Assembly: GCA_900549415.1 (NCBI GenBank) | Contig: URNX01000023.1 | Coordinates: 1-50,694 of the forward strand | Direction: 5' to 3' | Length of the DNA: 50,694 bases | From: an uncultured bacterium | GTDB taxonomy: Bacteria; Verrucomicrobiota; Lentisphaeria; Victivallales; UBA1829 | Shown: piece by piece, positions 41,772-49,792 of the stretch | How the letters are laid out: each line of letters opens with the position of its first letter | Numbering within the stretch: the first letter of the stretch is position 1 | Position numbers and translations under genes: made by a program | The notes under the pieces: generated by a model | The model's input: only the letters and a program-made list of their open reading frames with translations | Databases searched by the model: none | What the model was told of the DNA's origin: nothing

Positions 41772-43310
41772 ATGAGTATGTTCTGTTTTCAATGTCAGGA
41801 AACGGCCCGGAATCAGGGCTGCACCGTGCGTGGAGTCTGCGGCAAGGCTCCGGAAACCGCAAACAAAATGGATGAACTCATCCGGCAGCTGAAAATCATG
41901 GCGCAGACAAAGCCGCCGACCCGTGCGCTCGGTCTCTTTGTCACTCAATCGCTGTTCATGACGATCACGAATGCGAACTTTGACATTGCCCGCATTGAAG
42001 CTCAGCTCCGCCGGGCGAAAGAGCTGACCGGGGAAACTTCCGCGACCGCTCCGCTGGGCGTGCTTTCGTGCGAAAACGAGGATGTCCGTTCTCTTAGGGA
42101 GCTGCTGACCTACGGGCTCAAAGGTATTTCCGCCTACGCAGACCATGCCGCCATGCTCGGGCGTGAGGATGATGAGATTTACGCATTTATCTTCAAAGCT
42201 CTTGCCGCGACTGCGCACGATCTTTCGGCGGATGAGCTGACCGCGCTCGTTCTGGAGTGCGGCGGCACTGCCGTCAAGACAATGGCTCTGCTCGACGCCG
42301 CGAACACCGGAGCGTACGGTAAGCCGGAGATTACAAAGGTGAAAACCGGAGTCGGCAAACGTCCGGGAATTCTGATTTCCGGACACGACCTGCGCGACCT
42401 GAAGGATCTGCTGGAACAGACCAAAGATGCGGGAGTCGACGTGTACACTCATTCGGAAATGCTTCCGGCGAATTCATATCCGGAGTTTAAAAAGTATCCG
42501 CATCTGCACGGCAACTACGGAAATGCGTGGCATCTTCAGAACAAGGAGTTCGCCAGCTTCAACGGGCCGATCCTGATGACGACCAACTGCATCACGCCTG
42601 TTCAGGATTCTTACCGCGGCCGGATTTTCACGACCGGCATGGCGGGATATCCGGGCGTGCCGCACATCCCGGACCGTATCAACGGCCGCCCGAAAGATTT
42701 CTCCGCAATCATTGAACTTGCGAAGAAATGCCCGCCGCCGTCACCGCTGGAAGACGGGGAGATCGTCGCCGGCTTTGCGCACGATCAGGTGTTTGCACTG
42801 GCAGACAAAGTTGTTGAAGCGGTGAAGTCCGGCGCGATTCGCCGTTTCATCGTGATGGCCGGCTGCGATGGGCGCCACGCCACTCGGCAGTATTACACTG
42901 ACGTTGCGAAAAACCTTCCGGAAGGAACGGTGATTCTGACGGCCGGCTGCGCGAAATACCGTTACAATAAACTGAAACTTGGCGACATTTGCGGCATTCC
43001 GCGCGTTCTGGACGCCGGACAGTGCAATGACAGCTACAGTCTGGCCCTGATAGCCCTGAAACTGAAGGAGGTGTTCGGGCTGGAGGATGTGAATCGTCTT
43101 CCGCTCTCGTTTGACATCGCGTGGTACGAGCAGAAGGCAGTTGCGGTTCTGCTTGCATTGCTTGCGCTTGGATTCAAGAACATCCGTCTTGGACCGACGC
43201 TTCCCGCGTTTCTTTCGCCGGGAGTGGCGAAGGTCCTTGCGGAGATATTCGGTATCAAATGCATAACGTCGCCGGAGCCGGATATTGAGTCAATGATGGC
43301 CGGCAGGTAA
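41772..43310 (+). CDS. hcp: Hybrid-cluster protein (hydroxylamine reductase)
   Basis: A 512-residue cytoplasmic metalloenzyme that reduces hydroxylamine in vitro and acts as a nitric-oxide reductase in cells. N-terminal cysteines follow C-x2-C-x8-C-x5-C (Cys5, 8, 17, 23), the pattern of a [4Fe-4S] cluster as in strict anaerobes, not the [2Fe-2S] form of enterobacteria. Hybrid-cluster ligand regions are present: SGHDLRDL, THSEMLPAN, TTNCI, MAGCDGRH, LTAGCAKYRYN, DAGQCND and the Glu in YEQKAVAVLLALL. Length is normal. ATG 41772 follows an AAGGGGGG site. Co-transcribed with its ferredoxin and a rubredoxin. Confidence 0.95.
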   Translation: MSMFCFQCQETARNQGCTVRGVCGKAPETANKMDELIRQLKIMAQTKPPTRALGLFVTQSLFMTITNANFDIARIEAQLRRAKELTGETSATAPLGVLSCENEDVRSLRELLTYGLKGISAYADHAAMLGREDDEIYAFIFKALAATAHDLSADELTALVLECGGTAVKTMALLDAANTGAYGKPEITKVKTGVGKRPGILISGHDLRDLKDLLEQTKDAGVDVYTHSEMLPANSYPEFKKYPHLHGNYGNAWHLQNKEFASFNGPILMTTNCITPVQDSYRGRIFTTGMAGYPGVPHIPDRINGRPKDFSAIIELAKKCPPPSPLEDGEIVAGFAHDQVFALADKVVEAVKSGAIRRFIVMAGCDGRHATRQYYTDVAKNLPEGTVILTAGCAKYRYNKLKLGDICGIPRVLDAGQCNDSYSLALIALKLKEVFGLEDVNRLPLSFDIAWYEQKAVAVLLALLALGFKNIRLGPTLPAFLSPGVAKVLAEIFGIKCITSPEPDIESMMAGR

Positions 43311-43340
43311 CCGGAAATTTTTCAGGGAGGAGGGAGAACC

Positions 43341-43571
43341 ATGAGTGTATACGAGTGCTCGAAGTGCGGATTTTGCGTTCCGCGTCCGGAAACGGATTCT
43401 GAATTTGAATCGGAGTCCGCTTTCCCCGGAGAACCGAACGAAGTGTTCTACAATCACACGGCAAACCGCTCGACGATGGGTGCAGCCTTCGAAGAGCTTT
43501 CCGCAACATGGCATTGTCCTCAGTGCGGCGCTGGCAAAGAGTCTTTCAACCTCTCCGGTGAACAGGAGTGA
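43341..43571 (+). CDS. Enlarged rubredoxin
   Basis: A 76-residue protein with both rubredoxin iron-binding pairs: ECSKCGF (Cys6, Cys9) and WHCPQCGAGKESF (Cys59, Cys62), with the family's FEEL-x3-W before the second pair. The usual gap between pairs is about 30 residues; here it is about 50, because of an acidic insert (PETDSEFESESAFPGEPNEVFYNHT). A further Cys12 follows the first pair. A GGGAGGAGGG site precedes the ATG. It follows hcp by 30 bases and likely passes electrons in the same detoxification chain. Confidence 0.85.
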   Translation: MSVYECSKCGFCVPRPETDSEFESESAFPGEPNEVFYNHTANRSTMGAAFEELSATWHCPQCGAGKESFNLSGEQE

Positions 43572-43577
43572 AAAAGG

Positions 43578-43613
43578 AGTACGGAACATCCGCAAAAGCG
43601 GATGTTCCGTACT
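43578..43613 (+). terminator. Perfect 16-bp hairpin at the end of the Hcp operon
   Basis: AGTACGGAACATCCGC (43578-43593), loop AAAA, GCGGATGTTCCGTACT (43598-43613). It starts 7 bases after the rubredoxin stop, where a terminator is expected, but no T-run follows. It also lies just before the LacI promoter, so it might be an operator or an RNA-stabilising stem. Confidence 0.6.
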
Positions 43614-43640
43614 TGATATTTATTAATTCTGCATTACATT
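43613..43640 (+). promoter_or_regulatory. Possible promoter of the LacI gene
   Basis: TTGATA (43613-43618), a 16-base spacer and TACATT (43635-43640), about 20 bases before the LacI start. The match is moderate. Confidence 0.4.
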
Positions 43641-43660
43641 ATTTCCCGGAGGAAAGTTTT

Positions 43661-44641
43661 ATGAGAAAACCTGCGGGAAAAGGGGTTCGGGAGATTGCGG
43701 AGGCGACGGGATTCAACATCTCGACCGTTTCGCGCGCTCTGAACAACCGTCCGGGCGTTTCGGCGCAGGCCGCGGCGGAAATCATCCGCGCGGCCAGAAA
43801 AATCGGATGGAAAAACGGGAAAACGACGGCGTATGCGGTTCTCCTGCCCGGAAGCAGAGTCGCTCTCGCCTGGTACACGCTCAACATGCTCGACGCCATT
43901 CGCGACGAGGCGCTGCGGCGCGGCGTGCTGCTCGAAATCTTCTTCGCCGACCATGCGGAACTCCTGCGGGAACGGGCGGTGGACGGAATTTTATCGCTGG
44001 ATTTCAGCTCGCAGATCGTCCGCAAGCTCAGCACGGTGCTGCCCGCGGTCTGCCTCAATGATTTTTCGTGGCGGATCGGCGACATCTATTCGGTCTGCTC
44101 CAATGCGGGGCAGGGGGTGCGGCGCGCGGTCTCCCTGCTGCTTTCCTATGGTCACCGCAAAATAGGAATGCTCGTCAACGGCAGCCGCGAAACCGAAAGC
44201 AACCGCGAACGCGCGGAGGCGTTTGAAACCTGCATCGCCAGTTGTGCGCTGGATCCGGCTTCTTCCGTTCAGAGCCGTTCCGTTTCACCGGGGGGGGGCG
44301 GGAATCCTTATCTGTTCGGGGATATGCGGCGGCTCGTGGAGACGGGTGTCACCGCGGTGATCAACTGCGGCGAAAGCGAGTCGGTGGAAGCTCTGACCGC
44401 GCTCCGGCTCTGCGGCCTGCGCGTCCCGCAGGATATCTCCCTGATCTGCTGGGAGGTTCCCCGTTTTTCCAAATATCTGGAGCCTCCGCTGACGACCGTT
44501 CAGCAGAATTTCGAGGTGCTCGCCCGTGAGGCGTTCGATATGCTGGAGCGTCTGCGCCGCGGCGAAGCGGTCTCTTCCGACGTCCTTGTCGACTGTCTTC
44601 TGCATGAACGCGGTTCGGTTGCGATTCCGGCACATAAATAA
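43661..44641 (+). CDS. LacI-family transcription regulator
   Basis: A 326-residue repressor-type protein. The helix-turn-helix and hinge read VREIAEATGFNISTVSRALNNRPGVSAQAAAEIIRAARKIGW; the rest is a periplasmic-binding-like sensor (GHRKIGMLVNGSRETESNRERAEAF, GVTAVINCGESESVEALTALRLCGLRVPQDISLIC, PPLTTVQQNFEVLAREAFDML). ATG 43661 follows GGAGGAAAG with good spacing. It lies 122 bases before the GH130 and GH36 genes, whose likely operator is at 44714-44726, so it probably controls them in response to a galacto- or manno-oligosaccharide. A run of nine G around 44291 codes for part of a glycine loop. Confidence 0.92.
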   Translation: MRKPAGKGVREIAEATGFNISTVSRALNNRPGVSAQAAAEIIRAARKIGWKNGKTTAYAVLLPGSRVALAWYTLNMLDAIRDEALRRGVLLEIFFADHAELLRERAVDGILSLDFSSQIVRKLSTVLPAVCLNDFSWRIGDIYSVCSNAGQGVRRAVSLLLSYGHRKIGMLVNGSRETESNRERAEAFETCIASCALDPASSVQSRSVSPGGGGNPYLFGDMRRLVETGVTAVINCGESESVEALTALRLCGLRVPQDISLICWEVPRFSKYLEPPLTTVQQNFEVLAREAFDMLERLRRGEAVSSDVLVDCLLHERGSVAIPAHK

Positions 44642-44713
44642 TGTTGCATTGATCGGCTTTTCTGTTGCTTTCTTTTGCGTCGATTCCTGATGATTTGCTC
44701 TTGTTTTTTCCGG

Positions 44714-44726
44714 TTGCACGGTGCAA
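44714..44726 (+). promoter_or_regulatory. LacI-type operator candidate
   Basis: A perfect palindrome TTGCAC-G-GTGCAA lies 37 bases before the GH130 start, right after the LacI gene. LacI-family operators are short dyads of this type. No firm -35/-10 pair was identified around it. Confidence 0.55.
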
Positions 44727-44763
44727 ATTATGGAGGAACCCGAAAAAACAGAGGAGTTGTTCC

Positions 44764-45726
44764 ATGAGAGAAAGAGGTTACAAATCGCTGCTGACCCGCT
44801 ATGAAGGGAATCCGATCTTTGCCCCGGAGGAATTTCCGTGGTGTCCTGCGGACCAGGTTTTCAATCCTGGTCAGGTCATGACGCCGGACGGACGCACCAT
44901 TCTGCTGGTTGCGGTAATTCCGCGCAATGAAAAGTTCGCCCGCTGCCATGTGGCGGAGAGTACCGACGGCCTTCACTTCACAATCCGAAAAAAGCCGATT
45001 TTTGAAGTGGATCCGGACAAAAAATTCGGAGACCTCGATTTTCATCCCATCGACTGCCGCGTGACTTACTTTGCGGAGGAGAACTGCTACTACATCATCC
45101 GTCCGGCGAACTCTGAGTGGGGCTGCTGCGCTCTGCTTTACCGCACAACCGATTTCGAGACGGTTGAGCCGATCGAAATCACCGCGCTTCCGCACAACCG
45201 CGTGCCGTGTCTCTTCCCCGAAAAAATCAACGGACAGTATGTCCGTCTGGAGCGTCCGTACAGCGTCGGTGCGCCGTATGAAAAATCGTTTGCGCACATC
45301 TGGCTTTCGCGCTCGAATGACCTGATCCACTGGGGGGAGCACCGTCCGCTGCTCAAGCGCGGCTTCGTTCCATGGAACGGTCTCAAAGTCGGTCCGACCG
45401 TTCCCATCAAAACGGAGAAGGGGTGGCTTGAAATCATTCACGGCGTGCAGAACACCTTCTGCGGCTTCCGCTACAGTCTCGGCGCATTGCTGCTTGATCT
45501 GGAAAATCCGGAAAAGATTTTAGGCTGCATGAAGAGCTATATTCTGACTCCGGAAACGGAGTATGAACATCTCGGCGTCATCCCGGAAGTCTGCTTTGCA
45601 ACTGGCGCAGTCGTCGTTCCGGAAACCCGCGAACTCCGCATCTACTACGGCGGTGCGGATACAACCATCAACCTCGCAACCGGAAACGTCGACGAGATTG
45701 TCGAATGGTGCCTGGAAGGAAAATAA
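44764..45726 (+). CDS. GH130-family glycoside phosphorylase (beta-mannoside type)
   Basis: A 320-residue cytoplasmic enzyme with the five-bladed propeller of GH130: EGNPIFAPEE, ADQVFNPGQVMTPDGRTILLV, HPIDCRVTYFAEENCYYI holding the likely proton-donor Asp, KVGPTVPIKTEKGWLEIIHGV and LRIYYGGADT. The family splits beta-mannosides with phosphate to mannose 1-phosphate. GH130 also contains hydrolases, so phosphorolysis is likely but not proven. AGGAG (44752-44756) is 7 bases from the ATG. It lies two bases before an alpha-galactosidase gene; together they fit uptake of galactomannan oligosaccharides. Confidence 0.88.
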   Translation: MRERGYKSLLTRYEGNPIFAPEEFPWCPADQVFNPGQVMTPDGRTILLVAVIPRNEKFARCHVAESTDGLHFTIRKKPIFEVDPDKKFGDLDFHPIDCRVTYFAEENCYYIIRPANSEWGCCALLYRTTDFETVEPIEITALPHNRVPCLFPEKINGQYVRLERPYSVGAPYEKSFAHIWLSRSNDLIHWGEHRPLLKRGFVPWNGLKVGPTVPIKTEKGWLEIIHGVQNTFCGFRYSLGALLLDLENPEKILGCMKSYILTPETEYEHLGVIPEVCFATGAVVVPETRELRIYYGGADTTINLATGNVDEIVEWCLEGK

Positions 45727-45728
45727 TC

Positions 45729-47867
45729 ATGAACATCCAGATTGACAAGGACAATACCCGCTTCCTCCTCACAAACGATGTGATGAGCTACGGCTTCACT
45801 CTGGTGGAGACCGGGCTTCCCGTCAACCTCTACTGGGGCGCTCCGCTTTTCTGCGCGGATGACATGCCGACTCCGGAGCAGCGTCAGGTTTACCGCCACA
45901 GAAGCATGGCGGATGTGACTGCGTTTTACCGCGAGCTCTCCGTTTTCGGCGGAAAATTCTTCGATGAATCCGCGCTCAAATTTACGTTTTCCGACGGCGT
46001 CCGCGCGTCCGATTTCCGTTTCACCGGATTCGAAAAGGGCGATGACACGCTCGTTCTCTCCTTCCGCGACGCCATGCATCCGCTGGTGCTGAAGCTGCGT
46101 TACAAACTCTATAAAGAAATTCTCGTCCGTTCCTGTTCCTTCATCAATGAAGGCAAGGAGGGCATCGGCGTTGAAAATTTTGCTTCCGCGACCTGGCATC
46201 TCCCGGGCGATGTGACCGACTGGCGCGTCACTCATCTTGCCGGGCACTGGGGCAAAGAGGCGATGCCCTGCCACGAAAAGCTCACACCCGGCAAGTTTAC
46301 GATCGAAAGCCGCACCGGTATCACCGGACCGTACCACGTTCCGTTTTTTGCTATGGACGATGGTTCTGCGAACGAGTTTTCCGGACGTGTCTTTTTCGGA
46401 GCGGTCCTCTGGTCGGGCAACTGGAAAATCGTTTTTGAGCGCGATTGCTACGAGCGCAACAATGTTACCGGCGGCATCAACGATTTCGATTCCCGCTTCA
46501 CTCTGATGCCGGGCGAAACGTTCGATACTCCGGATTTTGCCGCCGGTTTCACTCCGGGCGGGTTCGGCGAAATGAGCCGCATCCTCCACCGCTGGCAGGA
46601 TGATTCGCTTCTGCCGGCCGGCGTTGCGCACAAGGAGCTCCCGATGCTCACGAACACCTGGGGCAGCCTTGCTCTGGATGTCAATGAGAAGAATGTGATT
46701 GAGACTGCACGCACCGCCGCAAGAATCGGATCCGAGCTGTTTGTTATTGACGACGGCTGGCAGCATGCCCTGGGCGACTGGTATCCCGATCCCGTTAAAT
46801 TCCCGAACGGTCTCCGTCCGGTGATCGAGGAAGTCGCCAAGCTCGGAATGACTTTCGGTCTCTGGATTGAACCGGAAGCGTTTGAAATCAAGAGCAATCT
46901 CTACAAGGAGCATCCCGAGTGGGCAATGGCTTATCCCGGCTGCAAACCGGATGTCCGTTACCGCGGCGACGCCGACCGCCACAGCATGATGCTCAACCTC
47001 GCCAAGCCCGAAGTTGCAGATTTTCTCTACACCTCCATTCACAAGCTGGTCGCGGAGACGGGCATCAGCTATCTCAAGCTGGATATGAACACCTTCTTCT
47101 CCTCTCCCGGCGGCGCGGAACGCATCTGGATTGATTATGCGCACAACCTCGACTGGATTTTCCAGACCCTCGCGAAGGATTTCCCGTCCCTCCTGATGGA
47201 GAACTGCGCAAGCGGAGCCGGACGCGCTTCACTTCAGATGACCCGTTCGTTCGGGCGCATCAACCGCAGCGACAACCAGGACGCCCTTGACATTCTGAAG
47301 CTTCATGAAGGCTTTACCTACATGAACATGCCGCGCATGGCGGGCGGAGCGTGCCACATCAGCGATACGATGCGCCACGTGAACAACCGCACCACGCCGC
47401 TGAAGTTCCAGGCATATTGCGGAATGCTCGGCTCGCTCGCATGCGGCAAGCCGCTCGGCAAGTGCTCCGATGAGGAAATTGCGGAAATCCGCTCTTACGT
47501 CGATCTCTACAAAAAGCTCCGTCCGGTAATTCACAACGGAGATTTCTACCGTCTGGCAAGTGCGTTCGAGCATCCGTATGCGATCTACGAGTATGTCGCT
47601 AAAGACCGTTCCGAAGCGGTTGTCTTTGTGCTCGGTGCATCCATCCAGTTCGGTGACCGGGTTCCGTTCTTCCTGGTTCCGGGACTCGATCCGGATGCGG
47701 TTTATGAGATTGAATGCCATGGAACCGTAATTCCGGATCAGGCGGAATATTTTGCGGAGTTTGCAAAATACAGCCCGATGACCGGACGCGGTCTCGCACA
47801 AATCGGTCTTCATGCCGCTCTGTTTGGCGATTACGATTGCCGTATTCTGCATCTCAAGCGGAAATAA
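45729..47867 (+). CDS. GH36 alpha-galactosidase
   Basis: A 712-residue cytoplasmic enzyme. The N-terminal beta-supersandwich is followed by the GH36 barrel: ELFVIDDGWQ, FGLWIEPEAF, YLKLDMN with nucleophile Asp452, ENCASGAGR and INRSDNQDALD with acid/base Asp515. Length and motif order fit bacterial GH36 enzymes, which remove alpha-1,6-galactose from raffinose-type sugars and galactomannan fragments. Two bases separate it from the GH130 stop and AAGGA precedes the ATG, so the two are one operon. No signal peptide, so it acts on imported oligosaccharides; no transporter is encoded next to it. Confidence 0.93.
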   Translation: MNIQIDKDNTRFLLTNDVMSYGFTLVETGLPVNLYWGAPLFCADDMPTPEQRQVYRHRSMADVTAFYRELSVFGGKFFDESALKFTFSDGVRASDFRFTGFEKGDDTLVLSFRDAMHPLVLKLRYKLYKEILVRSCSFINEGKEGIGVENFASATWHLPGDVTDWRVTHLAGHWGKEAMPCHEKLTPGKFTIESRTGITGPYHVPFFAMDDGSANEFSGRVFFGAVLWSGNWKIVFERDCYERNNVTGGINDFDSRFTLMPGETFDTPDFAAGFTPGGFGEMSRILHRWQDDSLLPAGVAHKELPMLTNTWGSLALDVNEKNVIETARTAARIGSELFVIDDGWQHALGDWYPDPVKFPNGLRPVIEEVAKLGMTFGLWIEPEAFEIKSNLYKEHPEWAMAYPGCKPDVRYRGDADRHSMMLNLAKPEVADFLYTSIHKLVAETGISYLKLDMNTFFSSPGGAERIWIDYAHNLDWIFQTLAKDFPSLLMENCASGAGRASLQMTRSFGRINRSDNQDALDILKLHEGFTYMNMPRMAGGACHISDTMRHVNNRTTPLKFQAYCGMLGSLACGKPLGKCSDEEIAEIRSYVDLYKKLRPVIHNGDFYRLASAFEHPYAIYEYVAKDRSEAVVFVLGASIQFGDRVPFFLVPGLDPDAVYEIECHGTVIPDQAEYFAEFAKYSPMTGRGLAQIGLHAALFGDYDCRILHLKRK

Positions 47868-47893
47868 GCGGAGCGTCGGTTACGCTCAATTCC

Positions 47894-47930
47894 GGCGGAG
47901 AAGAGTTTCGGCTCTCTTCGCCTTTTTCTT
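47894..47930 (+). terminator. Intrinsic terminator after the GH36 gene
   Basis: A hairpin of GGCGGAGAAGAG with CTCTCTTCGCC (one or two mismatches) is followed by CTTTTTCTTT. It closes the LacI-controlled operon. Confidence 0.8.
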
Positions 47931-47939
47931 TATTAAAAC

Positions 47940-47976
47940 AAAAAAATTCCCGGCGGATCTGTTTCAATCTGCCGGG
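47940..47976 (-). terminator. Intrinsic terminator of the proline-rich protein gene
   Basis: On the minus strand CCCGGCAGAT and ATCCGCCGGG pair around an 8-base loop (one G:T-type mismatch), and a run of T follows. It lies 9 bases after the stop of the proline-rich gene, back to back with the GH36 terminator. Confidence 0.85.
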
Positions 47977-47984
47977 ATTCAGCC

Positions 47985-48329
47985 TTACCAGCGTCCTCTG
48001 TGATGGCGCGGCGGTGGAGGCGGAGGCGGAACATTGTAAACCCGCGGTCCGGGACCCCATGCCGGCGGAGGCGGAGGAGGATATCCATAGAACGGTCCCG
48101 GCGGAGGCGGCGGTGGCGGATACGCATAATAAACCGGCGGGGGCGGTGGAGGAGCAACCGTGTAGACCACGGGCGCAATAGCGCTCCGGACTACTCCGAC
48201 GATTCCCGCGGCAAGTGCAACTCCGTCGTTGTGGTAATGATGCGGCGGCGGAGGCGGCGGAGCCGCGAATGCGCTCCCGCACACGGTGACGGAACAGACT
48301 GCTGTCAGAAGAAATTTCATTGCTTCCAT
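47985..48329 (-). CDS. Secreted polyproline protein
   Basis: A 114-residue exported protein with a signal peptide (MKFLLTAVCSVTVCGSAFA). The mature part is about half proline in tracts of six to eight, separated by Tyr-, Gly- and His-rich links (VYYAYP, GPFYGYP, RVYNV). Between the first two tracts is a hydrophobic stretch (VALAAGIVGVVRSAIAPVVYTV), possibly a membrane helix. The end is PRHHRGRW. GAGAGG precedes the ATG at 48329; an internal ATG at 48320 is possible. The tracts need EF-P for translation. A surface or periplasm-spanning role is inferred; no family was recognised. Confidence 0.75.
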   Translation of the reverse strand: MEAMKFLLTAVCSVTVCGSAFAAPPPPPPHHYHNDGVALAAGIVGVVRSAIAPVVYTVAPPPPPPVYYAYPPPPPPPGPFYGYPPPPPPAWGPGPRVYNVPPPPPPPRHHRGRW

Positions 48330-48404
48330 AATAGCACCTCTCTTTGTGTTTGGTTCAGATCTTTTCTTTTGTTTGTTCAGAACTGTTTCTGTCCCATATA
48401 ACGT

Positions 48405-48422
48405 AATAAAGAAAACTTTATT
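48405..48422 (-). terminator. Weak AT-rich hairpin before the NhaC stop side
   Basis: AATAAAG-aaaa-CTTTATT lies just beyond the NhaC stop codon. It could be a weak terminator for NhaC, but the stem is short and AT-rich. Confidence 0.35.
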
Positions 48423-48424
48423 GT

Positions 48425-49759
48425 TTAGTTTTCTAAATTATTTTTCGGTTTCCGGATGAAGAGGATGGAAATCAGCATGCAGAGTCCGAGCAGATACGGA
48501 TAGCAGAGGAATTTCAGTACGTCGATGGAGGAAACTTCTGCTGTTCCGCGCGCCAGTCCGATTGCGACGAGGATCTGTGCTCCGTAGGGAATGATGCCCT
48601 GAACGATGCAGGAGGAGGTGTCCAGCAGGCTTGCCGCGCGTTTCGGCGGAACATTGTAGCGAGTGGCAATATCTTTTGCGATCGGCCCCGCGATGACGAT
48701 TGCGACCGTGTTGTTTGCCGTGAAGAGGTTGACCGCGCTTACAAGAGCCGCGATGCCGAGTTCCGCCCCGCGGTATCCGCGGATCAGCGGCTCGATCTTC
48801 AGAAGCAGATACTCAATGCCGCCGTTGTAGCGGATGACGCGGAGGAGTCCGCCGGCGAGCAGGGCGACGATCAGTGTTTCGGACATGCTCAGCGCGCCTT
48901 TCCCCATGACATCGAGGAAGTTCCAGAAGCTGAATGCTCCGTTGACCATTCCGATGACGCCCGCAAAGACGGTTCCGAAAATCAGCAGCGCCATCACATT
49001 CACGCCGAGTACCGCAAGCACGAGAACGGTCAGATAGGGAAGCACCGCAACGCAGCTCTTCCAAGTGATGATCGGATGTTCAATTCCGCTTGTGCCGCTG
49101 TGTCCGAGAATGAGATAAACGACAATCGTCAGGAGTGCCGCCGGAATCGCAATGCGGATGTTCGAGCGGAACTTGTCGCGCATTTCCACATTTTGCGTGC
49201 GTGTTGCCGCAATGGTTGTATCGGAGATCATGGAGAGGTTGTCTCCGAACATTGCTCCGCCGACCACCGAGCCGAGGCAGAGTCCAAGTGAAATTCCGAC
49301 GCTCTCCGTCAGTCCGATTGCAATCGGTGCCAGAGCGACGATGGTTCCGACCGAGGTTCCGATGGAGATCGAGATGAAACATGCAACGAGGAAGAGTCCG
49401 CAGACCAGCAGGTTTGCCGGCACGAACGCAAGCGCGATATTGACAGCGGCGTCCACCGCGCCCATCGCTTTTGCTGTGTAGGCGAATGAGCCCGCGAGAA
49501 TGAAGATGAGACACATCGTCATGATGTCGACATTTCCCATTCCGTGCGCGAAAAGTTCGATTTTGCTCTTGAGGGACGACTTGTGGTCAAGCACCAGAGC
49601 CGTCGCGGATGCAACGATGAATGCGATCGGCATCGGCACCTTGTAGAAGTCTCCGGAGACGATAGAGAGTCCGAGGTAGAAGAGCAGGAACACTCCGAAT
49701 GGAATGAGTGCGCGTGCCCTGGGCGGTCTGGTTAGAGAAAAATCAGTAATGTCCATCAT
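48425..49759 (-). CDS. nhaC: NhaC-type Na+/H+ antiporter
   Basis: A 444-residue membrane protein with about 11-12 helices. NhaC signatures are SIGTSVGTIVALAPIAIGL and GGAMFGDNLSMISDTTIAAT, with a repeat-like second half ending LFTANNTVAIVIAGPIAKDI and TSSCIVQGIIPYGAQ. The family exchanges Na+ for H+ and in some members carries organic acids such as malate against lactate, so the substrate is probable rather than certain. A MM start follows GGAAGAAG. It starts 33 bases after the two-repeat secreted protein gene, with no promoter evident between them. Confidence 0.9.
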   Translation of the reverse strand: MMDITDFSLTRPPRARALIPFGVFLLFYLGLSIVSGDFYKVPMPIAFIVASATALVLDHKSSLKSKIELFAHGMGNVDIMTMCLIFILAGSFAYTAKAMGAVDAAVNIALAFVPANLLVCGLFLVACFISISIGTSVGTIVALAPIAIGLTESVGISLGLCLGSVVGGAMFGDNLSMISDTTIAATRTQNVEMRDKFRSNIRIAIPAALLTIVVYLILGHSGTSGIEHPIITWKSCVAVLPYLTVLVLAVLGVNVMALLIFGTVFAGVIGMVNGAFSFWNFLDVMGKGALSMSETLIVALLAGGLLRVIRYNGGIEYLLLKIEPLIRGYRGAELGIAALVSAVNLFTANNTVAIVIAGPIAKDIATRYNVPPKRAASLLDTSSCIVQGIIPYGAQILVAIGLARGTAEVSSIDVLKFLCYPYLLGLCMLISILFIRKPKNNLEN

Positions 49760-49792
49760 AATTCTTCTTCCTGTTGGTTGTTCTTGTTTTCT

